Of a stretch of 64,000 nucleotides of DNA, positions 26,948 to 35,813 are shown piece by piece (position 1 is the first letter of the stretch; every line of letters starts with the position of its first letter). A program made the position numbers and the translations under genes. The stretch covers positions 11,689 to 75,688 of the forward strand of contig CABJAP010000017.1 of the NCBI GenBank assembly GCA_902363595.1, given 5' to 3'. The notes under the pieces were generated by a model. It was not told the DNA's origin, made no database searches, and was given only the letters and a program-made list of their open reading frames with translations. The stretch is from Clostridia bacterium. Lineage in GTDB: Bacteria > Bacillota > Clostridia > Peptostreptococcales > Anaerovoracaceae.

Positions 26948-27949
26948 ATGGAAGAAAGATTGAACAATAGACAGATAAACGTAAAGAACATACTACTGAA
27001 ATACAACGCTGTTTTAATTTTGATCGCACTGATTATCGCTTCTACCATTTTGTCGGATGCGTTCTTTACAGTGACAAATATCTTTAATTTGCTCAGACAG
27101 CTGGTTCCCATGACATTGGCGACCCTGGGCATGCTCCTGGTGGTCCTGACCGGAGGCATCGACCTTTCCGTCGGCTCCGTTACTGCCATGGGAGGCATGA
27201 TCACGGCGATCATGATTCAAAATGCCGGCATGGTTTCCGGCGCCTCCATGATCGTCATACTGATTGCGGTTCTGGGAATCGGTTTTTTAATAGGCTGTAT
27301 GTCCGGGGCCTTTGTAGTGGTACTGAAAATGGCTCCTTTTGTTGCTACACTGGCCACCATGACCATTATCAGAGGAGCCGCCTACATGACGTCCAACGGA
27401 CAGCCCATCCGCCTGTCATCCGAATATGATACCTCAGCGATGATGGTCAAGTTCGGAAGTCAGGGCATACCGGGAATCGGACTTCCCTGGCCGGTGGTTT
27501 TGATCATCGCAGTCATCGTTCTCATGTGGCTTGTCATGCGCAATACGGTTTTCGGCCGTCTGGTCATTGCTTTCGGCAGCAACGAGACAGCCGTTCGATT
27601 GGCCGGAATCAACGTTAATAAATATAAATTTTTCGCCTATGCCATCTGCGGAATGCTCTGCGCATTGGGCGGATTTATCCTTACCTCCCGCGTAGCGGTC
27701 GCATCGCCGGCCGTTTCCACAGGAATGGAGCTGGATGCCATCGCAGCCTGCGTAATCGGCGGAGCCAGTCTGATGGGCGGAAAAGGCAGCGTGGGCAATA
27801 CAATCATCGGCGTACTGGTTCTGGGGCTGATTACCAACGTCATGACCCTTCTCAGTATCGCGGCTTACCCCCAGCAGATCATCAAGGGTTTGATTATTGT
27901 GCTGGCCGTATTCCTCCAGTACATCACCAACAAAGAGGGAGCATATTGA
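26948..27949 (+). CDS. sugar ABC transporter permease (RbsC type)
   Basis: This 333-residue inner-membrane permease of the BPD_transp_2 family has eight to ten hydrophobic segments. The conserved TGGIDLSVGSVTAMGG, the GxGxLIGCMSGAFVVVLKMAPFVATLATM segment and the late GGASLMGGKGSVGNTIIG are visible. It starts two bases after the ATPase stop and pairs with it and the lipoprotein at 24012. Confidence 0.95.
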   Translation: MEERLNNRQINVKNILLKYNAVLILIALIIASTILSDAFFTVTNIFNLLRQLVPMTLATLGMLLVVLTGGIDLSVGSVTAMGGMITAIMIQNAGMVSGASMIVILIAVLGIGFLIGCMSGAFVVVLKMAPFVATLATMTIIRGAAYMTSNGQPIRLSSEYDTSAMMVKFGSQGIPGIGLPWPVVLIIAVIVLMWLVMRNTVFGRLVIAFGSNETAVRLAGINVNKYKFFAYAICGMLCALGGFILTSRVAVASPAVSTGMELDAIAACVIGGASLMGGKGSVGNTIIGVLVLGLITNVMTLLSIAAYPQQIIKGLIIVLAVFLQYITNKEGAY

Positions 27950-27979
27950 GCATAGAAAAGAAAGAGAGGTGGATCAACC

Positions 27980-29080
27980 ATGCAGGTTAACATTTTGGGA
28001 TCACCTTCCAAATACATACAGGGAAGAGATCTTCTTCAAAAGGCCGGGAGCTATTTTTCCCCATACAGCAAAAAAATTCTGGTTCTGACCGACCCATTCG
28101 TATATCCGCTGATAAAAGAAAAAATGGAAAAAAGCGCTGCAGAAGCGGAGATCATATTTCAATTTGAACGGTTTTCCGGAGAGAGTACCGAAACGGAAGT
28201 ACAGCGTATCGTTGATCTTGCCGCCCGTCATGAATGCGGAGCCATAGCCGGCTGCGGAGGGGGCAAAACCATCGATACGGCAAAGGCGGCGGCCTGCAAA
28301 GCCGGCCTTAAAACCATCGTCATCCCCACAGCAGCATCCACCGATGCGCCCTGCAGCTCGTTAGCGGTCATGTATTCCGATAAGGGGGAGTGGCTGTATG
28401 ATTTCTTTCTCACCCAAAACCCGGATTTGGTTTTCGTAGATACGCAGATGATAGCAAACGCGCCGGTGAGATTGCTGATATCTGGGATCGGAGACGCCTT
28501 CGCCACCTTTTACGAAGCCCGCGCCTGCAGAAATGCAGATGCAGATAATATGTTTCAGGGGAAAGGCACCAACACTGCTTTTGCCCTGGCCTCCCTTTGC
28601 AGAGAAATTCTGCTGGAGAACGGATCTTATGCCAAGCTGGCGGCAGAAAACAAATGCGTTACAAAGGCTTTGGAAAATGTCGTCGAAGCCAACATTTATC
28701 TGAGCGGCGTAGGCTTTGAAAGCAATGGCTGCGCCATTGCCCACGGAATATACAACGGATTTACTCAGATGAAAAAAGGGACGTATCTCCACGGAGAATG
28801 CGTCGCCTTTGGAACCCTGGTCCAGCTGATTGCAGAAAATGTTCCCGCCGGGGAGCTGAATCAGGTATATGGCTTTTTCGAAAGCATCGGACTACCTACA
28901 ACCCTTTCCCATCTGGGGCTGTCTCTGACGGATGAGGAACTGGAAACTGCGGCCAAAGCCAGCAGTGAAATCGGCATTTCCCACAACATGCCCTTCGGCG
29001 TTGACTGGCATACGCTGAAAGCAGCCATTGTGACGGCGGATTCCATCGGCCGCATCCGCCAGAAAGAGGGGAAAACATGA
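27980..29080 (+). CDS. glycerol dehydrogenase family protein, copy 1
   Basis: This 366-residue member of the GldA branch of iron/zinc alcohol dehydrogenases oxidises a polyol with NAD. Visible are GCGGGKTIDTAKAAA (NAD site), PTAASTDAPCSS, and the metal ligands: Asp in GIGDAFATFYEARAC, His in AIAHGIYNG and His in YLHGECVAFG. All ligands are kept, so it should be active. Two relatives lie at 43694 and 48606. It sits in the ABC operon, so its substrate is probably the imported polyol or sugar alcohol. True glycerol activity is not shown. Confidence 0.88.
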   Translation: MQVNILGSPSKYIQGRDLLQKAGSYFSPYSKKILVLTDPFVYPLIKEKMEKSAAEAEIIFQFERFSGESTETEVQRIVDLAARHECGAIAGCGGGKTIDTAKAAACKAGLKTIVIPTAASTDAPCSSLAVMYSDKGEWLYDFFLTQNPDLVFVDTQMIANAPVRLLISGIGDAFATFYEARACRNADADNMFQGKGTNTAFALASLCREILLENGSYAKLAAENKCVTKALENVVEANIYLSGVGFESNGCAIAHGIYNGFTQMKKGTYLHGECVAFGTLVQLIAENVPAGELNQVYGFFESIGLPTTLSHLGLSLTDEELETAAKASSEIGISHNMPFGVDWHTLKAAIVTADSIGRIRQKEGKT

Positions 29081-29871
29081 AAGCTCTGATTCTGAAGGAC
29101 AAAATGCAATTTGTCTATGGGGATGTGCCCAAACCCGTGCCGGCAAAAAATGAGGTTTTAATTCGGATCAAAGCGGTATCCGTTTGCGGCAGCGACATCG
29201 CCGGCAGCGACGGAAGCACGGGAAGACGCCGACCTCCCATCGTCATGGGACACGAAGCCAGCGGAATTATAGAAGAGACAGGAAGCAAAGCAACGCGATT
29301 CGCCAAGGGGGATCGCGTTACGTTTGACTCTACCATCTATTGCGGGACCTGCCGGTTCTGCCGCAGCGGAAGAGTCAACTTATGCGACAACCGCAGAGTT
29401 CTGGGGGTATCCTGCCAAGAGTACCGGCAGCATGGCGCTTTCTGTCAGTACATCGCCCTTCCCGAACATATCGTCTATAAGCTGCCGGACAATGTAACTA
29501 TATCGATTACCTGCGGCCGGGGAGCCGCCAAAGCGCTGGATGCGGCCGGAGCACAGTCTACTTTTTGTCAGGCAGTCCAATGCCTGCAAAAAGGGGGGAT
29601 CTTCGTTACCTTAGCCAACCTGGAAAATGCCTTTCCCCTCAATATTTCCAAAGTGGTGACTCAGGAGCTTACAGTAAAAGGCTCCTGTGCCTTCAGCGGT
29701 GAATTTCCTCAGGTTTTGGAGCTGATTTCCAGCGGTGCCATCCGTGTTGATTATGCGATTTCTCATCTTGTTCCCCTCTCCCAGGGAGGAGACTTTATTA
29801 GAAACATTTACAAGGAAAAACCGGATGATTTCTTTAAATGTATTCTTCTCCCGCCGGAGCCGCAGAAATGA
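29077..29871 (+). CDS. zinc-dependent alcohol dehydrogenase with deleted Rossmann core
   Basis: This 264-residue MDR-family protein is about 80 residues shorter than usual. The N-terminal GroES-like half is intact: catalytic-zinc residues in SVCGSD and GHEASG, and the structural-zinc CGTCRFCRSGRVNLC. After KLPDNVTI the sequence jumps to AKALDAAGAQSTFCQAVQCL, skipping the GxGxxG nucleotide-binding motif and its flanks. The C-terminal tail continues in frame. It cannot bind NAD in the usual way. It overlaps the GldA-like gene by four bases. It is either a decaying gene or a repurposed zinc protein. Confidence 0.8.
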   Translation: MKALILKDKMQFVYGDVPKPVPAKNEVLIRIKAVSVCGSDIAGSDGSTGRRRPPIVMGHEASGIIEETGSKATRFAKGDRVTFDSTIYCGTCRFCRSGRVNLCDNRRVLGVSCQEYRQHGAFCQYIALPEHIVYKLPDNVTISITCGRGAAKALDAAGAQSTFCQAVQCLQKGGIFVTLANLENAFPLNISKVVTQELTVKGSCAFSGEFPQVLELISSGAIRVDYAISHLVPLSQGGDFIRNIYKEKPDDFFKCILLPPEPQK

Positions 29872-29875
29872 CCGG

Positions 29876-29898
29876 AATCCGACAGACTTGTTCGGATT
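29876..29898. promoter_or_regulatory. putative enhancer site, TCCGACA class, copy 2
   Basis: AATCCGA and TCGGATT form a perfect 7-bp inverted repeat around nine bases. It contains TCCGACA followed by TTGT, as at 23784-23800. It lies about 140 bases upstream of the sigma-54 promoter at 30025. Confidence 0.5.
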
Positions 29899-29971
29899 AC
29901 GGACACTTTTCCCGGGAAAGAATGAGCGGCTGCTTTTCTGATCTGGAGTGTATAAATAAAAAAATTATTTT

Positions 29972-29999
29972 AAGAGCTTGAATTTTCAAGCTCTTTTTT
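29972..29999 (+). terminator. terminator of the sugar ABC operon
   Basis: AAGAGCTTG (29972-29980) pairs perfectly with CAAGCTCTT (29987-29995), loop AATTTT, followed by Ts. It ends the 24012-29871 operon before the next sigma-54 promoter. Confidence 0.88.
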
Positions 30000-30024
30000 A
30001 TTATAAAAATCAATTCTGAATATT

Positions 30025-30040
30025 TTGGCATAGCCCTTGC
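30025..30040 (+). promoter_or_regulatory. sigma-54 promoter of the sugar-acid operon
   Basis: TTGGCATAGCCCTTGC has GG and GC ten bases apart and one deviation (T for C) from the -24 box. The identical 16-base sequence recurs on the minus strand at 43443-43428. The operon start codon is at 30084. Confidence 0.87.
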
Positions 30041-30083
30041 GTTTGTATATGGATACAAAACAAGAATAAGGAGGAATTGATTT

Positions 30084-31520
30084 ATGCAAATGATTATCGG
30101 AGGGAATTATGTAGACGCTTCTGACAAAGCGGTCAAGGACGTGTTGGATCCGGGTACGATGAGTGTCATCGAGACCATTCCAATGGCAACCGAGGAAGAT
30201 GTGAAAAAGGCGGTATCCACGGCAAAAGAGGGACAAAAACTTTGGGAGAAAATTCCTCTGCACACAAGAATTGATACCCTGAGAAAGTTCCATGACTTGT
30301 TCATCGGCGAAAAAGATGCCTTTGTAGAGCTGGCAGCCAAAGAAATGGGCAAAACCGTCGCCCACGCTGAGGCGGAAGTCCTCAATGCCGCCAGTCTCAT
30401 CGAACATTTCTGCGATGCGGCGAGAACGTTAAAAGGTGAATCCTATCCGGCGGGAGACCACTACTCCAACGAGGCGGATATGATGATCACCGTAAGAGAG
30501 CCCCACGGGGTGGTGGCCTGTATCCTGCCGTTCAACTTCCCATTTGAGCTGTTCTGCCACAAGGTTGTTCCGGCTCTTTTGATGGGAAATGCAGTTGTCA
30601 TTAAACCGGCGACGGAGACACCGCTTTGCAACCTGAAGATGGCGGGCCTGCTGCTGGAAGCGGGCGTTGAGCCCAAAGCCGTAAACTTTATTACCGGAAG
30701 CGGCGGAAAAGTGGGCACCTGGATTACCACCAACAAAGATGTGGATGCGGTAACCTTTACCGGCAGTACGGCCGTTGGTACCCAAATCGCCAAGAATTGT
30801 GCCGAGAACCTGACCAGAGTCTCTCTGGAACTGGGCGGCAACGACGCGCTGATCGTATTAGAGGATGCGGATATGGACTATGCAGTGGAACAAGTGGTGG
30901 GAGGAAGAGCCTACTGCTCCGGACAGGTGTGCTGTGCCAGCAAACGAATTCTGGTACAGAACTCCATCAAAGCTACGTTTACAGAAAAACTGATCGAAGC
31001 GCTGAAAAAGGAAAAGCCGGGAAATCAGTTCGACCCGGAAAGCACCTATGGACCGCAGGTCAGTGAACAAGCGGCCATCGAAGTAGAAGGATATATCAAC
31101 GAGACCATCAAACAGGGCGGCAAGCTGTTGCTGGGCGGCAAACGGTTTGACCGGACCTTTATCGAACCGACCGTTATTGAAGTAACAAAGGATCTGGATG
31201 TCGCACTGGATCTGGAAATTTTCGGACCGGTTTGGCCGATCATCGGCTTTGACACGGTGGAAGAAGCCTGCGAAATCTCCAACGCTTCCATGTACGGCTT
31301 GTCCGGCGGTGTCATCACCAACGACATCAACAAGGGCATGCATATAGCAAAGACCATGGAAGCCGGATGCTGCGTCGTAAACGGCGGCGGATGCTACCGG
31401 GCTCCGGGACAGCCTTTCGGCGGATACAAGATGAGCGGCATCGGAGCGGAAGGCGGTACCTATACACTGGAAGAGATGAGTCAGGTAAAATCAATTGTAC
31501 TCAGAAACGCTTATAAATAA
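30084..31520 (+). CDS. NAD(P)-dependent aldehyde dehydrogenase
   Basis: This 478-residue aldehyde dehydrogenase oxidises an aldehyde to an acid. Visible are PFNFPFELFCHKVVPALLMGN, the FTGSTAVG coenzyme loop, the general base in LELGGND and the nucleophile region YCSGQVCCASKR, where the cysteine of GQVC is the expected catalytic residue. Overall it is closest to the lactaldehyde/succinate-semialdehyde dehydrogenase type. It is the first gene after the sigma-54 promoter. The aldehyde is not known; the neighbouring alcohol dehydrogenase may supply it. Confidence 0.9.
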   Translation: MQMIIGGNYVDASDKAVKDVLDPGTMSVIETIPMATEEDVKKAVSTAKEGQKLWEKIPLHTRIDTLRKFHDLFIGEKDAFVELAAKEMGKTVAHAEAEVLNAASLIEHFCDAARTLKGESYPAGDHYSNEADMMITVREPHGVVACILPFNFPFELFCHKVVPALLMGNAVVIKPATETPLCNLKMAGLLLEAGVEPKAVNFITGSGGKVGTWITTNKDVDAVTFTGSTAVGTQIAKNCAENLTRVSLELGGNDALIVLEDADMDYAVEQVVGGRAYCSGQVCCASKRILVQNSIKATFTEKLIEALKKEKPGNQFDPESTYGPQVSEQAAIEVEGYINETIKQGGKLLLGGKRFDRTFIEPTVIEVTKDLDVALDLEIFGPVWPIIGFDTVEEACEISNASMYGLSGGVITNDINKGMHIAKTMEAGCCVVNGGGCYRAPGQPFGGYKMSGIGAEGGTYTLEEMSQVKSIVLRNAYK

Positions 31521-31561
31521 TGGCGTTATCAAAATATAGAGTAAAGAAACGGAGGAAAAGT

Positions 31562-32773
31562 ATGTTTAGACAAGTTGCACAACTGCCGCTGGATTATGAC
31601 CTGTTCAAAGGGCATGATTCCATTTTTAACTGGAGCCCGGCCGGTTCCATCATCTTTGGAAACGGCGCCGTTAAAAAGGTGGGAAGCGAAGTAAAGCGCC
31701 TTGGCGGTAAAAAAGTCGTCGTTTGTACAGACGAAGGACTGGTAAAGTTCGGAGTAGCCCAGAAGGTGATCGACTCCCTCAGCGATGCGGGAATCGAGTA
31801 TTCCATCTTCGATAAATGTGAGGCAAACCCGTCTGTGGAAACAGTGGAAAAAGTCACGGCGCTTGCAAAAGACGCCGATATGCTTATCGGCCTGGGTGGC
31901 GGAAGCTCCATCGACCCGGCAAAAGCCGCAGCGATCATGGTTACCAACGGAGGAAATATCCGCGATTATGAAGGCTGTGATCTGTTTCCCAATGCGCCGC
32001 TGCCGGTAATCGCCATTCCGACAGCAGCAGGTACAGGCGCGGAAGCCACCTGCTTTGCCGTGGTTACGGATGTGGAAAAAGAATGGAAAATGGCCATTGG
32101 AGGTTCCTATAATATTGCGTCTCTGGCCATCTGCGATCCGGAACTGATGGCTTCCCTGCCGCCGCTGTTTACCGCCGCCACCGGCATGGATGCTCTGACC
32201 CATGCAATTGAGGGCTTTATTTCCAGAGCCAGCGATCCCATTTCAGACGCCATTCTGGCAAAAGCGATCAAGCTGATCGCGGGAGCTTTACAGAGGGCCA
32301 CCTTTAAGGGTGAATTCGATAAGAATGCCCGCTACGACATGATGATGGGAAGTACCATGGCCGGAATGGGCTTTATCAACACCATTTTGGGAATTGCCCA
32401 CTCCATGGCCCATCCGCTGGGCGCCATGTTCGGCGTGCCTCACGGTGTGGGCAACGCCATCTGCCTGCCAGTAACGATGGAATTCAATCTCTATTCCAAT
32501 CCGGATAAGATTGCGGAAATCGCAGGACTCTTCGGCAAGAATACAGCGGGCATGGATACCATCCAGGCTGCCAGGCTGGCGGTTGATACGGTCTATGAGC
32601 TTTTAGACTCCCTTCCAATCCCGCCCCTTTCCGATTGGAACGTTACCCAGGATGATATCGAGAAATTATCCGAGGAAGCCATGAAAGGCGGAGACCGGTC
32701 CACCAATCCAAGGGAGACCACAGTAGAGGATTTTGAAAAGCTGTACCAAAAGGCGCTTACGCTGAAAAAGTAG
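31562..32773 (+). CDS. iron-containing alcohol dehydrogenase
   Basis: This 403-residue group III alcohol dehydrogenase shows GGGSSIDPAKAAA for NAD binding, AAGTGAEAT, and the metal-binding histidines in ALTHAIEG, AHSMAHPLG and FGVPHGVGN. I chose the ATG at 31562 (MFRQVAQLPL), preceded by GGAGG. An ATG at 31520 overlapping the previous stop is in frame, but the 14 residues it adds look untypical. It lies directly behind the aldehyde dehydrogenase, so the pair may interconvert alcohol, aldehyde and acid. Confidence 0.9.
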   Translation: MFRQVAQLPLDYDLFKGHDSIFNWSPAGSIIFGNGAVKKVGSEVKRLGGKKVVVCTDEGLVKFGVAQKVIDSLSDAGIEYSIFDKCEANPSVETVEKVTALAKDADMLIGLGGGSSIDPAKAAAIMVTNGGNIRDYEGCDLFPNAPLPVIAIPTAAGTGAEATCFAVVTDVEKEWKMAIGGSYNIASLAICDPELMASLPPLFTAATGMDALTHAIEGFISRASDPISDAILAKAIKLIAGALQRATFKGEFDKNARYDMMMGSTMAGMGFINTILGIAHSMAHPLGAMFGVPHGVGNAICLPVTMEFNLYSNPDKIAEIAGLFGKNTAGMDTIQAARLAVDTVYELLDSLPIPPLSDWNVTQDDIEKLSEEAMKGGDRSTNPRETTVEDFEKLYQKALTLKK

Positions 32774-32796
32774 CTGCTATATGAGAGGAGAAGGAG

Positions 32797-33573
32797 ATGG
32801 CTTATAAGAAAATAAGCTTTGATCTGACTGGCAAAGTAGCTGTTGTTCTCGGAGGAACCCGTGGAATCGGCAGGGGAATCGCACTGACCCTTGCCGACCA
32901 CGGCGCTGCCGTGATCCCAGCCAGCAGAAACAAAGACAACGCGAAAAAAGTAGTGGAAGAAATCGAAGGTATGGGAAGAGAAAGCCTGCATACCTCTGTG
33001 GATTCCACAAAGGAAGAGGACCTGATCCGTTTGAAAGACGAAGTGATTCAAAAGTTTGGAAAGATTGATATTCTGGTCAACTCCCAGGGTGTGGAACAGA
33101 GAGGCTACATCAAGGATTACAAATTTGAAGACTGGCGCAAAGTCATGTCGGTCAACGCTGACTCTGTATTCCTGGCGACAAAGATTTTCGGAAACGAAAT
33201 GATCAAAAACAAAAAAGGCAAGATCATCAACGTGGCGTCCATGGCGTCCTTCCTGGGCCTGGTGGCCGCACCGGCTTACACGGCCAGCAAGGGAGCGGTC
33301 ATTCAGTTCACCAAGGCGGCGGCTCTGGAATACGCGCCGTACAACATTCAGGTGAACGGAATCGCGCCGGGCTGGTTCAAGACAGAACTGACCCAGCCGG
33401 TGCAGGACGATAAAGAACTCTTTGAAACCATTAAAAACAAAATCCCCCTGGGCGATTGGGGAGATGTGGAAGAACTGGGGGCCTGCGCGGTCTATCTGGC
33501 ATCGGACGCGGGAAACTATGTGACAGGGGTCACCATTCCGGTGGACGGCGGTTTCTTATATAACGGAGCATAG
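32797..33573 (+). CDS. short-chain dehydrogenase/reductase
   Basis: This 258-residue SDR has the GGTRGIGRG cofactor loop near residue 19, NSQG, the catalytic Ser in NVASMAS and the YTASK tyrosine-lysine pair. The C terminus has TGVTIPVDGG. It resembles gluconate 5-dehydrogenase or KduD-type enzymes of sugar-acid catabolism. Within this operon it likely oxidises a hydroxyl of the sugar acid or polyol. A second SDR of similar type lies at 49685. Confidence 0.88.
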   Translation: MAYKKISFDLTGKVAVVLGGTRGIGRGIALTLADHGAAVIPASRNKDNAKKVVEEIEGMGRESLHTSVDSTKEEDLIRLKDEVIQKFGKIDILVNSQGVEQRGYIKDYKFEDWRKVMSVNADSVFLATKIFGNEMIKNKKGKIINVASMASFLGLVAAPAYTASKGAVIQFTKAAALEYAPYNIQVNGIAPGWFKTELTQPVQDDKELFETIKNKIPLGDWGDVEELGACAVYLASDAGNYVTGVTIPVDGGFLYNGA

Positions 33574-33602
33574 AAATAGGTACTAAGTTAAGGAGGAGAA
33601 TT

Positions 33603-33839
33603 ATGACACCTATATATGAGCAAATAGGACCTTGGCTTGTGGAATATGCCATGCATATTCCACTCGCAATCATTGGATTTATTATTTTATGGAAAGCCGG
33701 TGACTTTTCGGCAAAAAAGCCGGGCGGAAAAGTTGTTTTGGCGATCGTTATTTGGATCTGTCTGGTATTCCCGATCGGTGAAGCCATCTGGCATTTTGTA
33801 TTTCCGCAGATGTTCCCGCTTCATGAGACAATACTTTAG
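33603..33839 (+). CDS. small two-helix membrane protein ahead of a symporter
   Basis: This 78-residue protein has two predicted membrane helices (about 12-33 and 43-66). A short charged loop, KAGDFSAKKPGGK, joins them. It has a good AAGGAGGAG site. It lies 27 bases before the sodium:solute symporter gene. Small two-helix proteins often precede SSS-family transporters, for example the YhdT/PanF pairing, and may be accessory subunits. I do not recognise this one, so a partner role is inference. Confidence 0.65.
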   Translation: MTPIYEQIGPWLVEYAMHIPLAIIGFIILWKAGDFSAKKPGGKVVLAIVIWICLVFPIGEAIWHFVFPQMFPLHETIL

Positions 33840-33866
33840 GCTAATCTAGGAAGGAGTGATTGAAAA

Positions 33867-35495
33867 GTGGAAACAAAAGTATTTACCTTGCATCAAATCG
33901 ATTGGGTTATCATCGCGATTTATATTTTAGTCGTTATTGGAATCGGGCTGTTCTTCGGCAGGAGAGTAAAAAACCAGGGGGAATTCTTTGTAGCAAGCAA
34001 AAAATTACCGTGGTGGATCTGCTCTCTGGCCTTTATGACTGTATTAATCAGTGCCCAGGACATTGTATCCTATTCACAGACCGGATATGACGCCGGCTTT
34101 GCCGCTTTCCAGATGTATCTGGATGACTGCGGATGGGCCGTATTATTTCTGGCAATCGGCGTTCCCATTTATTTCTTGTCCGGAATTTATTCCGTACCGG
34201 AATATATGGAAAGGCGGTTTGATAAAAAGACAAGAGTCGTCAGCTCCATTGCAATGCTCATCTTTATGCTGGCGCTGATGTCCTTCAATGCCTATGCGGT
34301 GGGCGTTATGCTCAACACCATGTTCGGACTGGATGTTTTCATCGGAATGATGGCGATTTCCATTATAACAGCCATTTATACCACAGCAGGGGGCATCATG
34401 GCGGTTATGATTACCGATACCCTGCAGGCAGTGCTCATCTTTGTGGGAGGCGGGTTTATCGTATTCAGCGGGGTCAAGATGGCCGGCGGCTTTACGGAGA
34501 TGATGACCAACCTGCCCACAGGCCATCGAAGTCTGTTTACACCGCTGCTGGATCCCAATTATCCCCAGCTGGGTATGTTCTTCGGCGGCGCTTTCGCCAT
34601 TACCGCTGCCTGGTACTTCGCCCATCAGGGTAATATCCAAAAGATCCTCGCTGCCAGAACCCTCAATCAGGCCAGACTGGTTACAGGCGTATTCATGGGG
34701 ATCCTGATGCCCATCGGCGTTCTTTTTACAGGTATGCCCGGAATTATTTTAAGATCCCTTGCCGAACAGGGACTGGTAGCGGCTCCGGCCGACACCAGCG
34801 CATCGTTTCTGGTACTGGTAGGGCTCATCGCCCAGCCCGGCGTATTGGGCGTTATCGTGGCCTTCCTGCTTTCGGCAATGATGTCAACGGGAAGCACCTA
34901 TATTAACTCTGGCGTAACGATCTTTGTGAACGATATTTATATGCAGATTTGGGATAAAAAGTCGGATAAACATTATCTGCTGGTATCCAGAATTTCATCG
35001 GTGATCGTTGCGGTCGTGGTGCCCTTTGTCTTCGCGAAATACTTTATGCAGTTTGATTCCCTGATGACAGCGCTTTATAGCGTAACATCAGCGGTAATGC
35101 CGGGTATGGTAATAGCGGCGATTTTAGGTATTGTAACCAAGAAGATCCATTCCAACACAGCTACACTGGTGATTTTAGCCAGTATCGTAGGCGTTATGCT
35201 GGCCATTTTTATCCCGGATATATTCCTGAAACCTTTCTGCTTTGGTACATACGGCACCCCGGGATGCAGCTGGTACAATTCCCTGGCCGGAACCGTTTGG
35301 GCCCTGGCAGCGCTGGTAATCGGTCAGCTGATCTGGCACAAACAGGAGAAAGCAGACGAAGAATACTATGGCATGGTTTACTTCGCCCAGCCGTCCTCCA
35401 AGCTGGAAGAAATCTATTGGGCTTCCATAGCTAAGGGCGGAAAAGGCTATATCGACCTTTCAACGGAAGAAATTAAAGAAATCGTTGAGAAATAG
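33867..35495 (+). CDS. sodium:solute symporter (SSS family)
   Basis: This 542-residue integral membrane protein has about 13-14 hydrophobic segments. Family features include FFVASKKLPWW near residue 45, the sodium-binding-like region SAMMSTGSTYINSG near 335 and YTTAGGIMAVMITDTLQAVLI near 170. The start is a GTG at 33867 with AAGGAGTGA upstream. Embedded in a sugar-acid operon, it probably imports the substrate, an organic or sugar acid, with sodium. The C-terminal 60 residues are hydrophilic. Confidence 0.92.
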   Translation: METKVFTLHQIDWVIIAIYILVVIGIGLFFGRRVKNQGEFFVASKKLPWWICSLAFMTVLISAQDIVSYSQTGYDAGFAAFQMYLDDCGWAVLFLAIGVPIYFLSGIYSVPEYMERRFDKKTRVVSSIAMLIFMLALMSFNAYAVGVMLNTMFGLDVFIGMMAISIITAIYTTAGGIMAVMITDTLQAVLIFVGGGFIVFSGVKMAGGFTEMMTNLPTGHRSLFTPLLDPNYPQLGMFFGGAFAITAAWYFAHQGNIQKILAARTLNQARLVTGVFMGILMPIGVLFTGMPGIILRSLAEQGLVAAPADTSASFLVLVGLIAQPGVLGVIVAFLLSAMMSTGSTYINSGVTIFVNDIYMQIWDKKSDKHYLLVSRISSVIVAVVVPFVFAKYFMQFDSLMTALYSVTSAVMPGMVIAAILGIVTKKIHSNTATLVILASIVGVMLAIFIPDIFLKPFCFGTYGTPGCSWYNSLAGTVWALAALVIGQLIWHKQEKADEEYYGMVYFAQPSSKLEEIYWASIAKGGKGYIDLSTEEIKEIVEK

Positions 35496-35511
35496 AGGAA
35501 AGGAGTAAACA

Positions 35512-35799
35512 ATGGCAATTAAGAAAATTTCTTTAAAAATAAAAAAACATGAAGAGCCGGATGCAATCGTCGGCGCATGGCTGACACAAAAGGATTTGAA
35601 CGAGATCGAAGCATCCGTCGGTGAATTTATATATGCCTCCATCGGCTGGAGCGGTTCCAAATCCTGCAGAGCAAAGATTTTGGGGACCCTCCCCGAATCA
35701 GAGGCCGGAACCATCGGTCTGACAAAGGACCGCATTTACGAAGGAAATTTTAAAGAGGGAGAAACCTGCCGCGTGTGGAAACATACGATTTGGTTTTAA
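35512..35799 (+). CDS. 95-residue protein of unknown function, possible double-psi beta-barrel
   Basis: I do not recognise this protein by name. It has no membrane segment or signal. The pattern VGEFIYASIG, AKILGTLPESEAGTIGLTKD and FKEGETCRVWK (about 36-92) resembles the double-psi beta-barrel of Cdc48/VAT N domains or molybdopterin-dinucleotide domains, a weak guess from strand pattern alone. It lies between the symporter and two further unknown genes. A strong intercistronic hairpin follows its stop. Confidence 0.6.
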   Translation: MAIKKISLKIKKHEEPDAIVGAWLTQKDLNEIEASVGEFIYASIGWSGSKSCRAKILGTLPESEAGTIGLTKDRIYEGNFKEGETCRVWKHTIWF

Positions 35800-35813
35800 A
35801 CCCGGACAAGACA

